Shown here: positions 1-11,389 of the stretch, piece by piece
Numbering within the stretch: position 1 is the stretch's first letter
Layout: each line of letters begins with the position of its first letter
Assembly: GCA_037367405.1 (NCBI GenBank)
Contig: JAZKJV010002626.1
Coordinates: 62,001-126,000 of the forward strand
DNA from: Ottelia alismoides
Taxonomy: Eukaryota > Streptophyta > Magnoliopsida > Alismatales > Hydrocharitaceae
DNA length: 64,000 nt
Direction of reading: 5' to 3'
Position numbers and translations under genes: made by a program
The notes under the pieces: model-generated
Databases searched by the model: none
What the model saw: only the letters and a program-made list of their open reading frames with translations
Told to the model about the DNA's origin: nothing

Positions 1-745
1 ATTGTTGATTAATTAATAAATAATTATTTTGTAGAAAGTTGTGAATTTTTCCCATCTTGTGCTCTTAAAATTGCCATTGATTAACCGTTGCTCTGAAAAT
101 CCCCGAAAAATCACTTATTGTAGAGATTAATAGTGCTTGACATTGTGCTCAAAAAAATTTGCATTTGCATGCATCGTTTGCGCTATAAAAATCATTTTGC
201 ACATTTCACTATTTAATTTTAATAGGTATTAGATCTCACATTTTTGAGATTTAGGATTTTTCTGAGATCAATCACCTAGTGATAGATCTTAGATAATTTT
301 GGTCCTCGAAAATAAGTAGGTTTGATATTTATTATAATTAAATATTGAAAATCATTCTGTTTGCACTAAAAAATTCATAAAAAATTCATACTGCATCCAA
401 AAATTCCAAAAAAATAAAGTGCATTCATTTCATCGTAATCTACATTGTGGCCAAGTTTTGTATTTTTCGGACATCGTTTGAACATAGTCAATATTTTAGT
501 CCCTAAAATAGGCCAAAATCACATTCCGCATCCCTTATTTGCATTAAAAATTTTCAAAAAAAGACCACCTCGAAAACCGTGCACAAATCTTGATAAACAC
601 AACTCTAGGTTGTTCCTTTGCCTCCTTGTGATCGATCTTGGGACTTGCCCAAGTAAAAGAAATATAAAACCACTTGATTGAAATTGATTAATATTTTGTG
701 GTTATTTCTTGACTGATTCCGATCACCGCCTACAACGAACGACAT
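1..745 (+). mobile_element. 3' part of a G-family LTR, cut by the window edge
   Basis: This stretch matches the last part of the + strand LTR near 47.1-47.8 kb. Both carry the block 'gttcctttgcctccttg', then a 'cttgccca' motif, then a terminal 'ct(a/g)caacga' segment. The same blocks occur in reverse complement near 23.5 and 48.1 kb. No coding signal is visible: the reading frame at 445-681 has no recognisable domain. The exact right end is uncertain; I place it where similarity fades near 740-750. Confidence 0.6.
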
Positions 746-817
746 TATTCTTTTAACACGAACAAGAAAACAACTCTTAAAGCCACGAAATTGGACACGT
801 CACTCAGCTGGCCTCTC

Positions 818-1069
818 CTATACTGGTCCTTTTCCACGAGCCATATGCTTCAAATCTTCCGTGAAGGAAAACTTCTCGTAAGAGCTCAACGAAAAATCAT
901 CTGGAGAAAGTGACGACAAATTGAGGCAAGGGTCTTCCTCAAAAGACTGGCCAGGAGGCGAGGGAGTCTGGGTCTGACTCTCCTTGAGATCAGATGGGAC
1001 CAACTCGGGAAGAGGGTCATTCTGAGATTGTGAAAATGTACGGCGGACGGTGAAAGATCGAGAGCTCAC
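818..1069 (-). CDS. Unidentified 83-residue ORF downstream of a primer binding site
   Basis: On the - strand this frame opens about 1.3 kb downstream of the primer binding site at 2,367-2,386, where a Ty3/gypsy gag gene could begin. The product is 83 residues, rich in Ser, Pro and acidic residues, with a basic start (SSRSFTVRR) and a basic end. No zinc knuckle or capsid motif is visible. It stops at 818, close to the + strand LTR fragment at 1-745, so it may be a gag N-terminus truncated by that junction. It could equally be a chance frame; no function can be assigned. Confidence 0.2.
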   Translation of the reverse strand: MSSRSFTVRRTFSQSQNDPLPELVPSDLKESQTQTPSPPGQSFEEDPCLNLSSLSPDDFSLSSYEKFSFTEDLKHMARGKGPV

Positions 1070-2366
1070 GGAGTCTGAGCAAAATAGTCATCGAGTCGTC
1101 ATCTTCGATATCAAGAGAGTAATCGGGAGAGCACGTTTATCGAATCAAGAGAGATGGGAGATGCGTATAAAATGCGGTAACTCAAGCACCACAAGCAAAC
1201 ACAAAGCAAACTCCGTATTTACCAACACAACCCGATGATGATCGTAAGAGTTCGGTCGTTTATCTTGCCGGTTTTAGGGTTGTTATAATATACAAGTATA
1301 TTCATTAATTACCACGAGCTGATAGGTGCCCGGAATTTCCCCTCAATACTGTCTCGAGTCCTTAGTATGGGAGTCAGTACGCACCGTTTCCAGCTATTTG
1401 TGTTTCTTGAGGACGAAGCCTTACGTAGTGTCCTCTGAACCCCCCACTCTGCTAAGTAAACTCAGACTGTTTCTGGCTACCCGAGCATACCAAATGAAAA
1501 ACAGTGATTAGGTGTATAGACTAAGTAGTATCTTGAAAGAAACACGGACTTTGGTTTTGTCCTTAAGTGTCATTCCCTCACTCACAAAATCTGGAAAGTA
1601 CCTGCAGTTGATACGGGGATTACTCTCCCAAATCAATCGATCCTTATGTTTATTTTATGGTCAGATACTTAAGCAATCCTGATTTTATTTTTGATTATAT
1701 TTTTTTGGATCTTTTTCAGACAAGCGTCTAACAAATGTCTCCTTTTTTTGTAAATCCTAGAATCAAGCACCTAGGTTGCGATTCCTAAGACTATCAACGA
1801 AGACGCAATCAGATAGGGAAAAAATGAAAACACCTAAGCATGCAACTAGCCTCGTGAAAAACCGTGGAAAATCAGCGATGCAAGAAAAATCGTAGTGGGT
1901 GCCTTGGTCCCCCGAATACACAGCACTCGGTGAATCAGACCCTGAGAAAAAGGGGAGGGGAGGTACAAGTTGGGATGCTCTTATGGAGCCCCTTTTTACA
2001 AATTACAAAAACCCGGGCAAGTGCCCTTGTTTCTCTTTTTTTCTCTTTTTCTTTTTACAAAAAAAGAAGATTACAACAGAGGCCCTAACTAGTCCTGCTC
2101 TCAACAACCGAAAAACTCGGTCTCTACATTTTCAACTACTTCAGCTTCTGAGGAAGCCGATTGAAACTGCAGGCCCTGCAAAGATCAATTAGAAGAAACA
2201 CACGAAAAAAATTGTACACAAAAATTCAAAGAAATGTAAAAACTGAGGAGAAGGTTGTAAATCAAAAAACCAATAGAAAATTGCGAAAGAGAAAAGAAAA
2301 ACTTGTAAAATTAAGAATAACAAGAATTTCTAGAAAATCAAGTCAGAAACCGATGTAGAAATAAGG
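1070..2366 (-). mobile_element. Non-coding leader of a left-facing Ty3/gypsy element
   Basis: This is the sequence between the primer binding site at 2,367-2,386 and the ORF start at 1,069, read on the - strand. Long 5' leaders are usual in Athila/Tat-type elements (established knowledge). The reading frames at 1,864-2,358 are low complexity (Lys/Arg-rich) and carry no domain. Apart from a resemblance to the remnant at 7,680-7,880, I see no further structure. Confidence 0.4.
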
Positions 2367-2386
2367 CCTCCCTAGTAACGGTGCCA
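2367..2386 (-). other. Primer binding site of a Ty3/gypsy (Athila/Tat-like) element
   Basis: Read on the - strand this is TGGCACCGTTACTAGGGAGG. It differs at a few positions from the TGGCGCCGTTGCC-type site that plant Athila/Tat elements use to bind a tRNA primer (established knowledge). A TG that can serve as the LTR end lies at 2,396 on the + strand, nine bases away. A second site of the same type lies at 8,113-8,132. Confidence 0.65.
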
Positions 2387-2395
2387 TTTTAATAA

Positions 2396-3430
2396 TGTTG
2401 GACCTGATTGTGTTTAAGAAAGTTGTTGGTGTAGAACACCGCAAAGAGAGATCCGTGTGTATTAAACAAAGATCGATAAAATAGGAGAGAAAGATAAGTG
2501 AATTGGATATAGTGGCTTCTCTCCTATTTTATCTTACACTATTTATTTTACCGAGTAAGTGTGCTTGGTTTGAACTCAAAGAGGCAGAATATTAAAACCT
2601 CAGTTTTTGATATAAGAAACAATATTTCACAAAAATCCTCTTTATTCTTGATTTTATAAAGAAATTAAAAATTGGCTCAAAACATAACCTAAGATTGCTA
2701 AAATCAAAACGACACAACGAAGCAATGAAAAGTCTGGAAAAAAATACTAGAAAAGTTTTTTGGGTAGTTATCAGGCTACCATAAAAAAATCGTGAGAAAA
2801 TACGAAAAAATCGAGATCCAAACAGCCCCTACTAGTCAGGGGTATAACTGCAGAAGAAAGTTCAATGTTTTATTATAAAATGTCCCTAAAAAGGACTGAA
2901 CTGTAAAGAAAAATAAAGTTGTTACATTTAGGTCCCCACGTAGGAACTTAAATGTAATTCTGGAAACTTCTGAAGCTGAAGGCCAAATTTGGAAGTTAGT
3001 TGGGTTTAGTGTACAATTTTCACACCGGTTCACATTTGATGGTGGATATTAGAAGATGAGTCGTGATCTGAACCGTCCGTGGGGGACACGTGCCAAGCAC
3101 CTGTAGCTCATGGTGTTCTTGATGTTTTTCAAGTCCTCCGCACAACTGGCGACGAAGCTCCCTTCTTCGCTTTATCTCCTGCGTTCGACGGCAATGTGGG
3201 GCCTACCGGTAGGAAATGAACCATTGATGTCAGTGGCTCTTACGTGCGTCTAATCCCCAAGGAAATTATCCCTTGATAAATGGGCCCTTACAACAAATTC
3301 AAATAAATTTGGTCAGAATATTATTAGAAAAAAAGAATACATAGAGAAGAATAGATAATGAAATGAAATGATGGAGAAATGATCTAAGTTCTAATATATA
3401 CACTACAAACTAATTCTCTCTGGCAACGTC
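2396..3430 (-). mobile_element. 3' part of a G-family LTR (left-facing)
   Basis: The segment adjoins the primer binding site at 2,367. It carries the family's LTR-end landmarks in reverse: 'gatcgataaaa' near 2,470 and a 'cttggtttgaactc' block near 2,565, matching 'cctaggatcgactc' near 23.57 kb. A short GC-rich block follows at 3,040-3,240. The LTR seems to be cut or joined near 3.43 kb to a different LTR variant. The frame at 2,836-3,033 shows no domain. Confidence 0.5.
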
Positions 3431-6400
3431 ATTTGATGAGTCGTATTACGAGGTACCTAATGTCCGATCGTGGAGGTCATGTCGTGTACGACATGTCGGA
3501 TCCAACAAGCGTACTAGTGATTATCTCGGCTCTCAACACTCAATAACCCGAATCACTCAACAATAAACCCACAACAATGATTAAGCAAATAATTGTATGT
3601 GAGCCAAATTTTATTATGCCATACAGAGAATGTGCATTGTACGCAAGAATTAGGGGGCGAACCAAAAAGGAGCATACAAGGTAGAGCAACAAAAATGAGG
3701 AGACTACTTGGAATCTTTTTGTGTTTTTTATTTTTAATTATTTTCATGGGTTTTTAATTTATATATATTATGTTTTATAAATTGTACGTTTTTTATTGTA
3801 ATTAAAATATAAAATATATTAATTTCTAGTATGTAACTATATATAATATATAAAGAAATGGATAAAAGATATGTTTTTTGGTTTTTCAAATATATCAAAT
3901 AAATATAAAATTCGTCAATAAAATATTTTTGGGTTTTATAATTTTTTTCTCTTTTTTGGTAAATTTTGGGCAATTTTTGAGTTTTTTGATGGAATTTTAA
4001 ATAAAGAAATACATAAAATAAATGAAGAGCAAATCACGAAACTTCAAATGGGCTTAATAAATATATATCAAATCAGATTGAGCCTAATATCACTTTCATT
4101 GAAACTATATAATTTTAAATGTAATTCCAAATATTAGTAAATATTTTTGTGACTTTTCTTTGAATTTTTAGATTTTTTATAAGGTTTTCTAAGTTTTCCA
4201 AATTTTAGGAGTTTTAAATAATAGCTTGTAGAAAAATTTGGTTAAAAAATCAAATAACTAAATAAACATACATGAACTTTTTAGAAATTTTCAAAACATT
4301 TATGGATTTTTAAATGCTAAACAAGGTAAAATGCAATATTTTGTATTTTTTAAAATAGGAAAATAATTTTAATCTTCTTGCAAAAAAATATGTGTGATAT
4401 AATATTGTTTATGGCACTTAAAATAATTTTCCTATGATTTTTAGAACAAAATGCTAATTTTAATAATTGAAATAGAAACTCAAAATTATATATGCAGTAC
4501 AAGGACTGATATGCAATTTCCCCAAAGTTTCATAGCATTCTATTACATTTCAAACAAGTCTAGTGGCATACATGAAATATTTCCATAATTTAAACGATTA
4601 TCTACACTAGCATAGGTATAAATACAATGGTATAGAACCATAGGGCTCAACATGCAAATTTACTAAAAAAATACACTAATGTTCGAAAATCTTTGACCAA
4701 AGACAATTATACAAACCCACAGTGGTATAGGTGTAAAATACCTAGATGCCTCACATGTAGTGATGGTGAGATGGCTTGTATAGGACCTAAATGTGAATCC
4801 TAAAAAGCTTGGGGCTCAAAATGTAAATGATATAGAACTTTTATAACTGTATATAAAAGCTTATAAACTAATTAATAAATAAAAAAGGTTGAGGGGAGTA
4901 TGTGCAATATACCCAATCATGTGTGTTATCCAACGACGGAAAGTGGTTCACTTATACACATGTTGCACCTTGGGTCACTAGATTCCCCTTCAGCGATGCG
5001 AAGCATGGATCAGATCTGAAGCTTTATCGAACGACTACCACATGAGATGAACCAACGGTTAGCATCTAACTCGGAGCAATGGTTAGCATCAAAATCAAAG
5101 CGCCACCAGGATCAGACGGTGGCTACTTCATTGGAAGAACACGGACGAAGGTCGAGCTTGGCCTCCTTCGGTTGGGTGTTTCTCCATCATCCGACCACCT
5201 GGGAAGCGCATGGGTGGCTCAAAATGGATCTGAAGCCCCTCCACACCTACTAGCATGCTCAAATATGTCAGGGGCCCATCGATGGGGTCCTAGGGAGGCT
5301 GTTAAGTCGGAGCACCAAGAATACGATCAGCTGGGCAAAAATCGACCCAAATAGGCTCTTCAAGCTCCAGGACCTACATGATTAGCTCGCAGACAAAACT
5401 AAGGAGGCTCCTAGGTTGATTTAGAGTGGCATGGGGCAATGATGCATCGAGGTGAAGTAGTTCTAGTAATAGGCAGAGGAGTAGTACTAATCTTCAAGAT
5501 CTTAGAGAGATCTAGGGTGGAAATAGGTCATGGTGACATAAGATGAGGTGGGAAAGAAGTGGAGGTGGTCAGCGAGTCGGTCAATGGCCGAGATCATGGT
5601 GGACAAAGGCATGAGCCTAGAGCTCTGACAAACTATAATTTTTAAATTTTAGGATAAACTGGAAGAAATTAAACAAAACCAAATACATTGCTACACTATT
5701 GTTACTACTCGGAATAGAAAGAGCAAAAGAAAAATGAGATCACCTACCTAATGTGGTCAGGAGAAAGGTACCATCAGAGAAGCTCTAGTGATGGTTTAAA
5801 TCGCCTCCTCCCCATTGTGGTTCAATGGGTAACTCTTCTTGTCACAAATGGTTGCTCCAAGCTTCGATCCAAGGAGACAGAGATAGGACAAGAGGGACTA
5901 AAAATTCAAAATGTGTGGGTAGGTGAGGATATATTTAGGCTGCCAGAGAAGCTCCCTTCACCTATGGTTTTTTATCGCAATGAGGGTTGACTGGCACCAA
6001 CTCTTTATCTGCATGTAAGATGCGAGGTAGGCTAAGGTTTCACAAGAATAATTGGAATGCAGAAAGTGTCTAGGTTGAACAAAAAAATGAGGCTAAAATT
6101 GGTAAAAATTGTTAATGAACCGGTCCAAAGGGGGGCGCAGGGTCGCTCCTTGATTGGTCCACGTCAACCACAAAGAGACAAAATAAGAAACAAAAGGGAA
6201 ATAAAATAAAAACAAAATAGAAATTATTTTATAAATTTTTTCATAAACATGAAATTTGTTTCTTATTTTATGTACTAATTTTAGGTGATTTTTATTTGGT
6301 TTTATCGAGTTATTTATTAGGTGTTAATTTTTACAAGTATAATTATAGATATACAAACCTATATATGATGAATTTTATTTTCATTTTGTATTTTAAATTT

Positions 6401-7327
6401 TATCAAATTATACATAATTTATATATTTATGACTTATTAAATTACATATTTACATTTTTTATTGTATCTTCTTATTTTATTTATTTATTTAAATAAATAT
6501 GTATACATATTATATAGGTATAATTAACCTATATATTGTACTTCATTATTTATTTTGGTGTATTTATTATACTTTTATTTTATGTTTATTATTTAAATGT
6601 TTTTTGAATAATATTTACAAATATATAAAAATATTATAAATGTAAAAATAAAGAGAATGAATATATTGAATAAAATATACGTGTATAACGTACAATAGAG
6701 ACCCAAAAGCTAACACTTGCATCTTAACTCCAATTTTAACAAAATCACCTTTATTAGTTAGATAATTAAATTTAGAATACAATAAAGGTGAGTTTGGTCA
6801 ATTTTGAGTTCACGTGGAGAAGATATGGATCTGTGAAGTTTTGTTTGTGGTTGTTTGATGTGTGTCCCAATCACATGGTGTATTATTTCTATATGCAATT
6901 CTTTTTGTATTTTTTATGAACTTTTATGCACATTTTTTGTTAAAAATATTTTTGTTTGAGGTTTGTAAGAGTGTAGACATATTAGTGTAACTTTCAGTTA
7001 TATCAAGAGCATTGTATACCAGGGTTTCTAGGTAACAGTGTTATTTTGTCTGTATTTATTTGCCCTTATCTACCCATGCTTTATTGCTTGTCAACCAAGT
7101 CAATATTGACTTATTCTCAAGGTTTAGAGTCAGTAAGTAATTAAAATAGTTCCTTTATTTTTCTTTTCTTTATTCATTTATTTTGCTTTTAAATACATGT
7201 ATTTATGCACAATTTACATGCAATAGTCAGAAAGTTAATTTGTACAAGTTAGATCTATTTACATGTATTTAGCTAGGGGTTTAAATATAAAATAAAGGGA
7301 TAAAGGTGTATGATTGTGTATTCCTCA
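3430..7327 (-). mobile_element. Divergent G-type LTR and leader, homologous to 58.36-60.99 kb
   Basis: From about 3,540 onward the sequence tracks 58,380 onward: a 'caaccca/caat' leader, then the very AT-rich block with 'tttttatttttaatta'. The match resumes at 6,660-6,850 against 60,300-60,480 ('gtgagttt...ttttgagt'). The right end at 7,321-7,327 matches a decayed LTR terminus (TGAGGAATAC on the - strand, against TGATGAATC elsewhere). The interior includes AT-rich DNA at 3.7-4.9 and 6.2-6.7 kb and a GC-richer block at 4.9-6.1 kb. The frames at 5,047-5,354 and 5,751-5,990 lie in that block and carry no recognisable domain. Confidence 0.5.
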
Positions 7328-8112
7328 TTGGTATTCCAATTTCCTTTAAATCCTAGATGAGTGAAAATCAAGTGAGAATTGAAAAAAACATGCAGCGGGA
7401 AACACGATGATGAATGCAACGCCAAAGATACTTATAGTGCTCCCTTGTAATTTTTGTGCAAGATGCTAAATAGAACTTAAATTTCCCTAATAAATATTTC
7501 TAATCCATGCACGGGTAACAGCACCTAGAACTAGAATTTCTATTAGCGAATAAAACAATTTGCCAAAGTAAAATCTGATCTAGTGCATTACTTAATGTAA
7601 AAGCATGGGCCTAGTCCTACAAGCATAGAAATAAACCCAGTAGCTCTAATAACAGGAATGCAATCTTAGGACTACGTCAATCACCATAAAAATAGGGCCA
7701 GACAGGTCGAGTGTCCAATCCGGGCAAAAATGTGGGTCTTCAAATGAAGACTGCTGGAAATCAACCGAATAACAAATTAATTACAAAAATAAATAAAGAA
7801 ATCTCTCTCCAAATGAAAATAAAATTTCTTCATGCCTCTTCAGCAGACTCGGTCCACAGAATCGCCCGCCTCTGATTTCTCTGAGTTGCTTCGGTCTCCA
7901 AGAAAGCCACTCCAAGTCACAGGGTGCCTCACATGAAAAATAAGAGAAATAAATGTTAGAGAGATATTCACAAGATTATATACAAAAATAAAGCAAATAA
8001 AAATATTGAGAAATACAAAAAGAAATAAATACAAGAAGAATCTGGGGTCAGACTACTCGGGGATAGAAAACCCAAATATTAACTTATTTAAAAATTAATC
8101 CTAAACTATATT
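7328..8112 (-). mobile_element. Short internal remnant between two G-type LTRs
   Basis: About 0.8 kb lies between the LTR terminus at 7,327 and the primer binding site at 8,113-8,132. On the - strand it is leader-like and non-coding. The segment at 7,405-7,480 resembles 31,459-31,540 ('gatgatgaatgca' followed by 'ttgtaattttt'). It appears to be an element whose coding interior has been lost. The frame at 7,840-8,034 shows no domain. Confidence 0.4.
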
Positions 8113-8132
8113 CCTCTCCAGCAAAGGCACCA
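8113..8132 (-). other. Second Ty3/gypsy primer binding site
   Basis: The - strand reads TGGTGCCTTTGCTGGAGAGG. It is a diverged form of the same tRNA-complementary site as at 2,367-2,386. The LTR at 8,138-11,389 begins five bases to its right, as expected for a left-facing element. Confidence 0.6.
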
Positions 8133-8137
8133 TTTAG

Positions 8138-11100
8138 TGACTCTCCAAACTATCTTCATAATTAAAAATAATGATTGTAAAGGTTACTATAGCTGAGCAA
8201 TCTAGAGATATAATAAGAAAACCACACCGAGAGAATAATATAGAAAATTATTTCTCAATGTAGTCAAGTTATTCCTTTTACTTGGGTAAGTTCCAAGGTT
8301 GAACTCAGGAGGTAATATGAGGGTCTAGAATCAAGAATTAGATAATATGATAAATTAGGCTTCCAACAAAGAAGCATATTTTTGTGTTTTTTTATTTTTA
8401 TAGATTTTAAATAAGATATGTAATTAATGAAGAAGAGAAATATGATGCATGGATTTTCAAAATAATTTTAATGTTGAGAAAATTTTGCTATGCTATGAGG
8501 TTAGAGAGAAATAAATAAAATGCAATATTTTTTTGTTTGTTATGATCAATATGAATGAAATGCAATGATGCAGGCACAACAAGCCAAGCAATCAATCTAG
8601 ATGCCAAGAAAATTTCTTCAGTCAAGTCAATCGAAGATCCCCTCTCCCTTAATGATTTCTAGAATAATTATTCAATTAATGCAAGGGTCAGTCCAAGTAG
8701 TGCTCGAATCCTAGTGATCAATTCCAAAATTTTATGTTGAATTAGTGTGCTTACTTTTCCCTGATTAATGCCCCTAAATTTCATAACTTATTGAGCAGTA
8801 AATATCAATAACATATAGTATAAGGTCCCAATAGATAAAATCAACTCCTTAATTAATTAATATTCTAACAATATCTCTAGATATAGATCACGGTGTTCTA
8901 TGAGATAGAGGATCAAGTAAGATTTAAAATGACATAAATATCATTAAAATCGACCGTATGGTTTACAATATATGAACAAATGAATTCTAGGGACCAAAAT
9001 GTAGATAAAATAAAAAAAAATATTGACAATTTAGACCTTCAGGGGGTAGTTCTCTAAATATCTAAAGTTGGTTAGGCCTCCTTGTATTTTACCCCTAGGT
9101 GGGGGTATACTAGAAATATCCAGGAAGTCTAAGGATACAATTTGTCTAAGGTCATACACGCTACACACGAGACCCAGACTCTTATATTATTCTAGATATG
9201 TGTGAGGGCATCAATGAAAATGTTCCACTCCTATGCGAGGTGTGTGTGAGGAACAGTGGCTTGGGCGGCATCTTTATCCAAGCCTCCTCATATTGGTAAG
9301 GCAGTTGCTTCATGTAGCTTAGGTGACGCCCTAGGCTCGAGTCTCAATTTTGGGCTTGGATATGAATCATGGCCATTCGTTCAAGGTTTGATCGATGGAA
9401 CCCTTTTTTATTAGAATCGGCAGATACGATCAATGGAGTTCTTGATCTGACATCTACTGCTCCTTGGACCTGAGGGGATTCGTTCCTTGGACTACTACTC
9501 GGAAGATGAGGACAAAAGCTGCAATGGTGTGTGGTGGATGGAGCTGAAGAACGAGAAGTTGAGATGACAGAGGTGATAATTGAAGAAGAAGAAGAAGGGG
9601 GATTTAATGCTTGGGGTATAAAATATTCAAAGGCTCTTCTCTTGGTGATCGCATATAGAGGAGCGGCGAAGCTCCTCAAGGCTTTGTTGCTTCTAGAAGA
9701 GGAGCAGCATGGAGGATAACCTCTAGATGAAACCTAGGAGGTCGTCGCTTGAAAGGGTAGGGTTCTGTCACCACCCTATCTCACCTGCCCATTCTCTCTC
9801 TCATTGATGGATAATGGTAGATGATCCAGAGGAGGGTCAGATGGAAGTCCTAAATTACGAAGAGAACAGAGGAGGTTACAGATGATAGGTTTTGTTAGGG
9901 ATCCAGTTGTCAGGCAAAGTATAAGATAGAGGTGAAGTGATAAGATAGAGGAAAAGTATAAGATAGATGATGGGATTAGGGTTTGTTCTGTTGGATCGAA
10001 CAACTAGGAGGAGATAGGATATGCTGGTCATCCATTGAGAAAAGAAGGGGAAATGGGATTTGGGTGGTCGGAGATGGAGGCACTGCAAAATGAAACTGCG
10101 ATGGGTAGGTAGTGAAGTAGAGAAGAGGTATGGTGGCGGAGGGGTGAGGATGATCACGTGCTAGGAACATGGGTGAAGGCGGAGGATAGACATGTGCCTA
10201 GCACACGCAAATTATTAAGAAGAAGAGGGACCATTGGATCCTCCCTGGTCTAACAGTGGAGAATGCTTGCATGCGTAGCATGCCAGCAGACAAGGAGTTG
10301 ACTCAATCACAGAAGAGTTTGAGCGGGAGCCAGGTGTCTCCAGTGAAGTGCCACGTGATGCATTGATGTTGAGTATACTTTTGATCGATTTAATTAACAC
10401 TAAAATAAATAGTTATAAAATATTAAATGGACTCAAATGAAGAAATGCATAAAATGAAAAATGTAGATCTACATGCGAGATATAGTGTTCATGAAGGACC
10501 CAAATGCATACTAAATCTAGAATGAAAGATACACATTTTTTGCTGATGTTTTACGTATATAAAATACTATATTTTTGTTTTAACAATTTTTTGTTTAATT
10601 TTTTTATATTACTAATGCATGCAAAAATCAAATCTATTGCGAAACGATGTTATGGACATGAATGTCATTTTTCTAGATTTTTGATTAAGTTAATGTTAGA
10701 ATAAGTTAGGGAACTGATATATATACAGGTGGATAAAGTCAATCAACTCAAGTCAGAATCTATCTTTTTTGTTGCTTTTCTAATTTTTTTTGGATTTCGA
10801 TTTCTATACAATTATTTAAAACAATGAATAAAAATAAATACATGAAAAAATAAAATAATCAAAATGATTGAAATATACACATGAAATGATAAGTCAAAAT
10901 CAGCAAAATGTATAATGAATAGTGAGGTCCCAAAATCCAATTTTCGCAAATGGAATTTGATTCTTTTGAATTTGATCTTCATTTCTAGATATGTGAATGT
11001 ACATTAATTTAAGAGTGAGTAGAGTGAATTTGGGCACTATGTGGGAGAGATATAGCATTTGTAGCTTTTTCGTCTTAAAACTAGGGTTTGGGTTTATTTC

Positions 11101-11389
11101 AAATATGTATAAGTTATTACTTTTTAGGATTTTTCATGGATTAAGGTTAGTGATACGTACACAATGAACAGTTTCATATCAATTGGAGTTAGAATGAATT
11201 AATTAAAAATGCTTGAAGTTAAGTGAAAATATGCATATAAATATGAATGCTAAAATGGATGCTAATTTATGTAAATTAATTACAAGTACATGAGAGTCAA
11301 TTATATGATATTAGAAAATGAATGCATCTAATTTCTCTGGAAGAAGCTCTATTTTTAGCTAACTAGAGTGATGAATCACATATTCATAA
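8138..11389 (-). mobile_element. G-family LTR of about 3.25 kb, left-facing
   Basis: It is bounded on the left by a primer binding site and on the right by a terminus at 11,381-11,389 (decayed TGATGAATC) next to a polypurine-tract-like run (tataggggg on the - strand). Landmarks are the LTR-end block at 8,178-8,300, matching 23.47-23.58 kb, AT-rich DNA to 9.0 kb, a GC-richer block at 9.25-10.35 kb, and U3-like DNA with 'caaaatgtagatctacatg' near 10.46 kb. The frames inside the GC block (9,344-9,719; 9,776-10,400) overlap on both strands and have no domain. I read them as a by-product of base composition. Confidence 0.6.

Noticed and set aside
2161..2358. Lys/Arg-rich 65-residue frame resembling a basic protein
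   Set aside because: The sequence is an A-rich leader next to the primer binding site; the composition alone explains the residues.
3478..3495. CATGTCGT-GT-ACGACATG palindrome
   Set aside because: Single occurrence with 8-bp arms; not seen in the homologous LTR near 58.4 kb, so probably chance.
9344..9719. Frames of 111 and 62 residues on opposite strands
   Set aside because: They overlap each other in the GC-richer part of an LTR; one depends on a run of GAA codons that is simple repeat.
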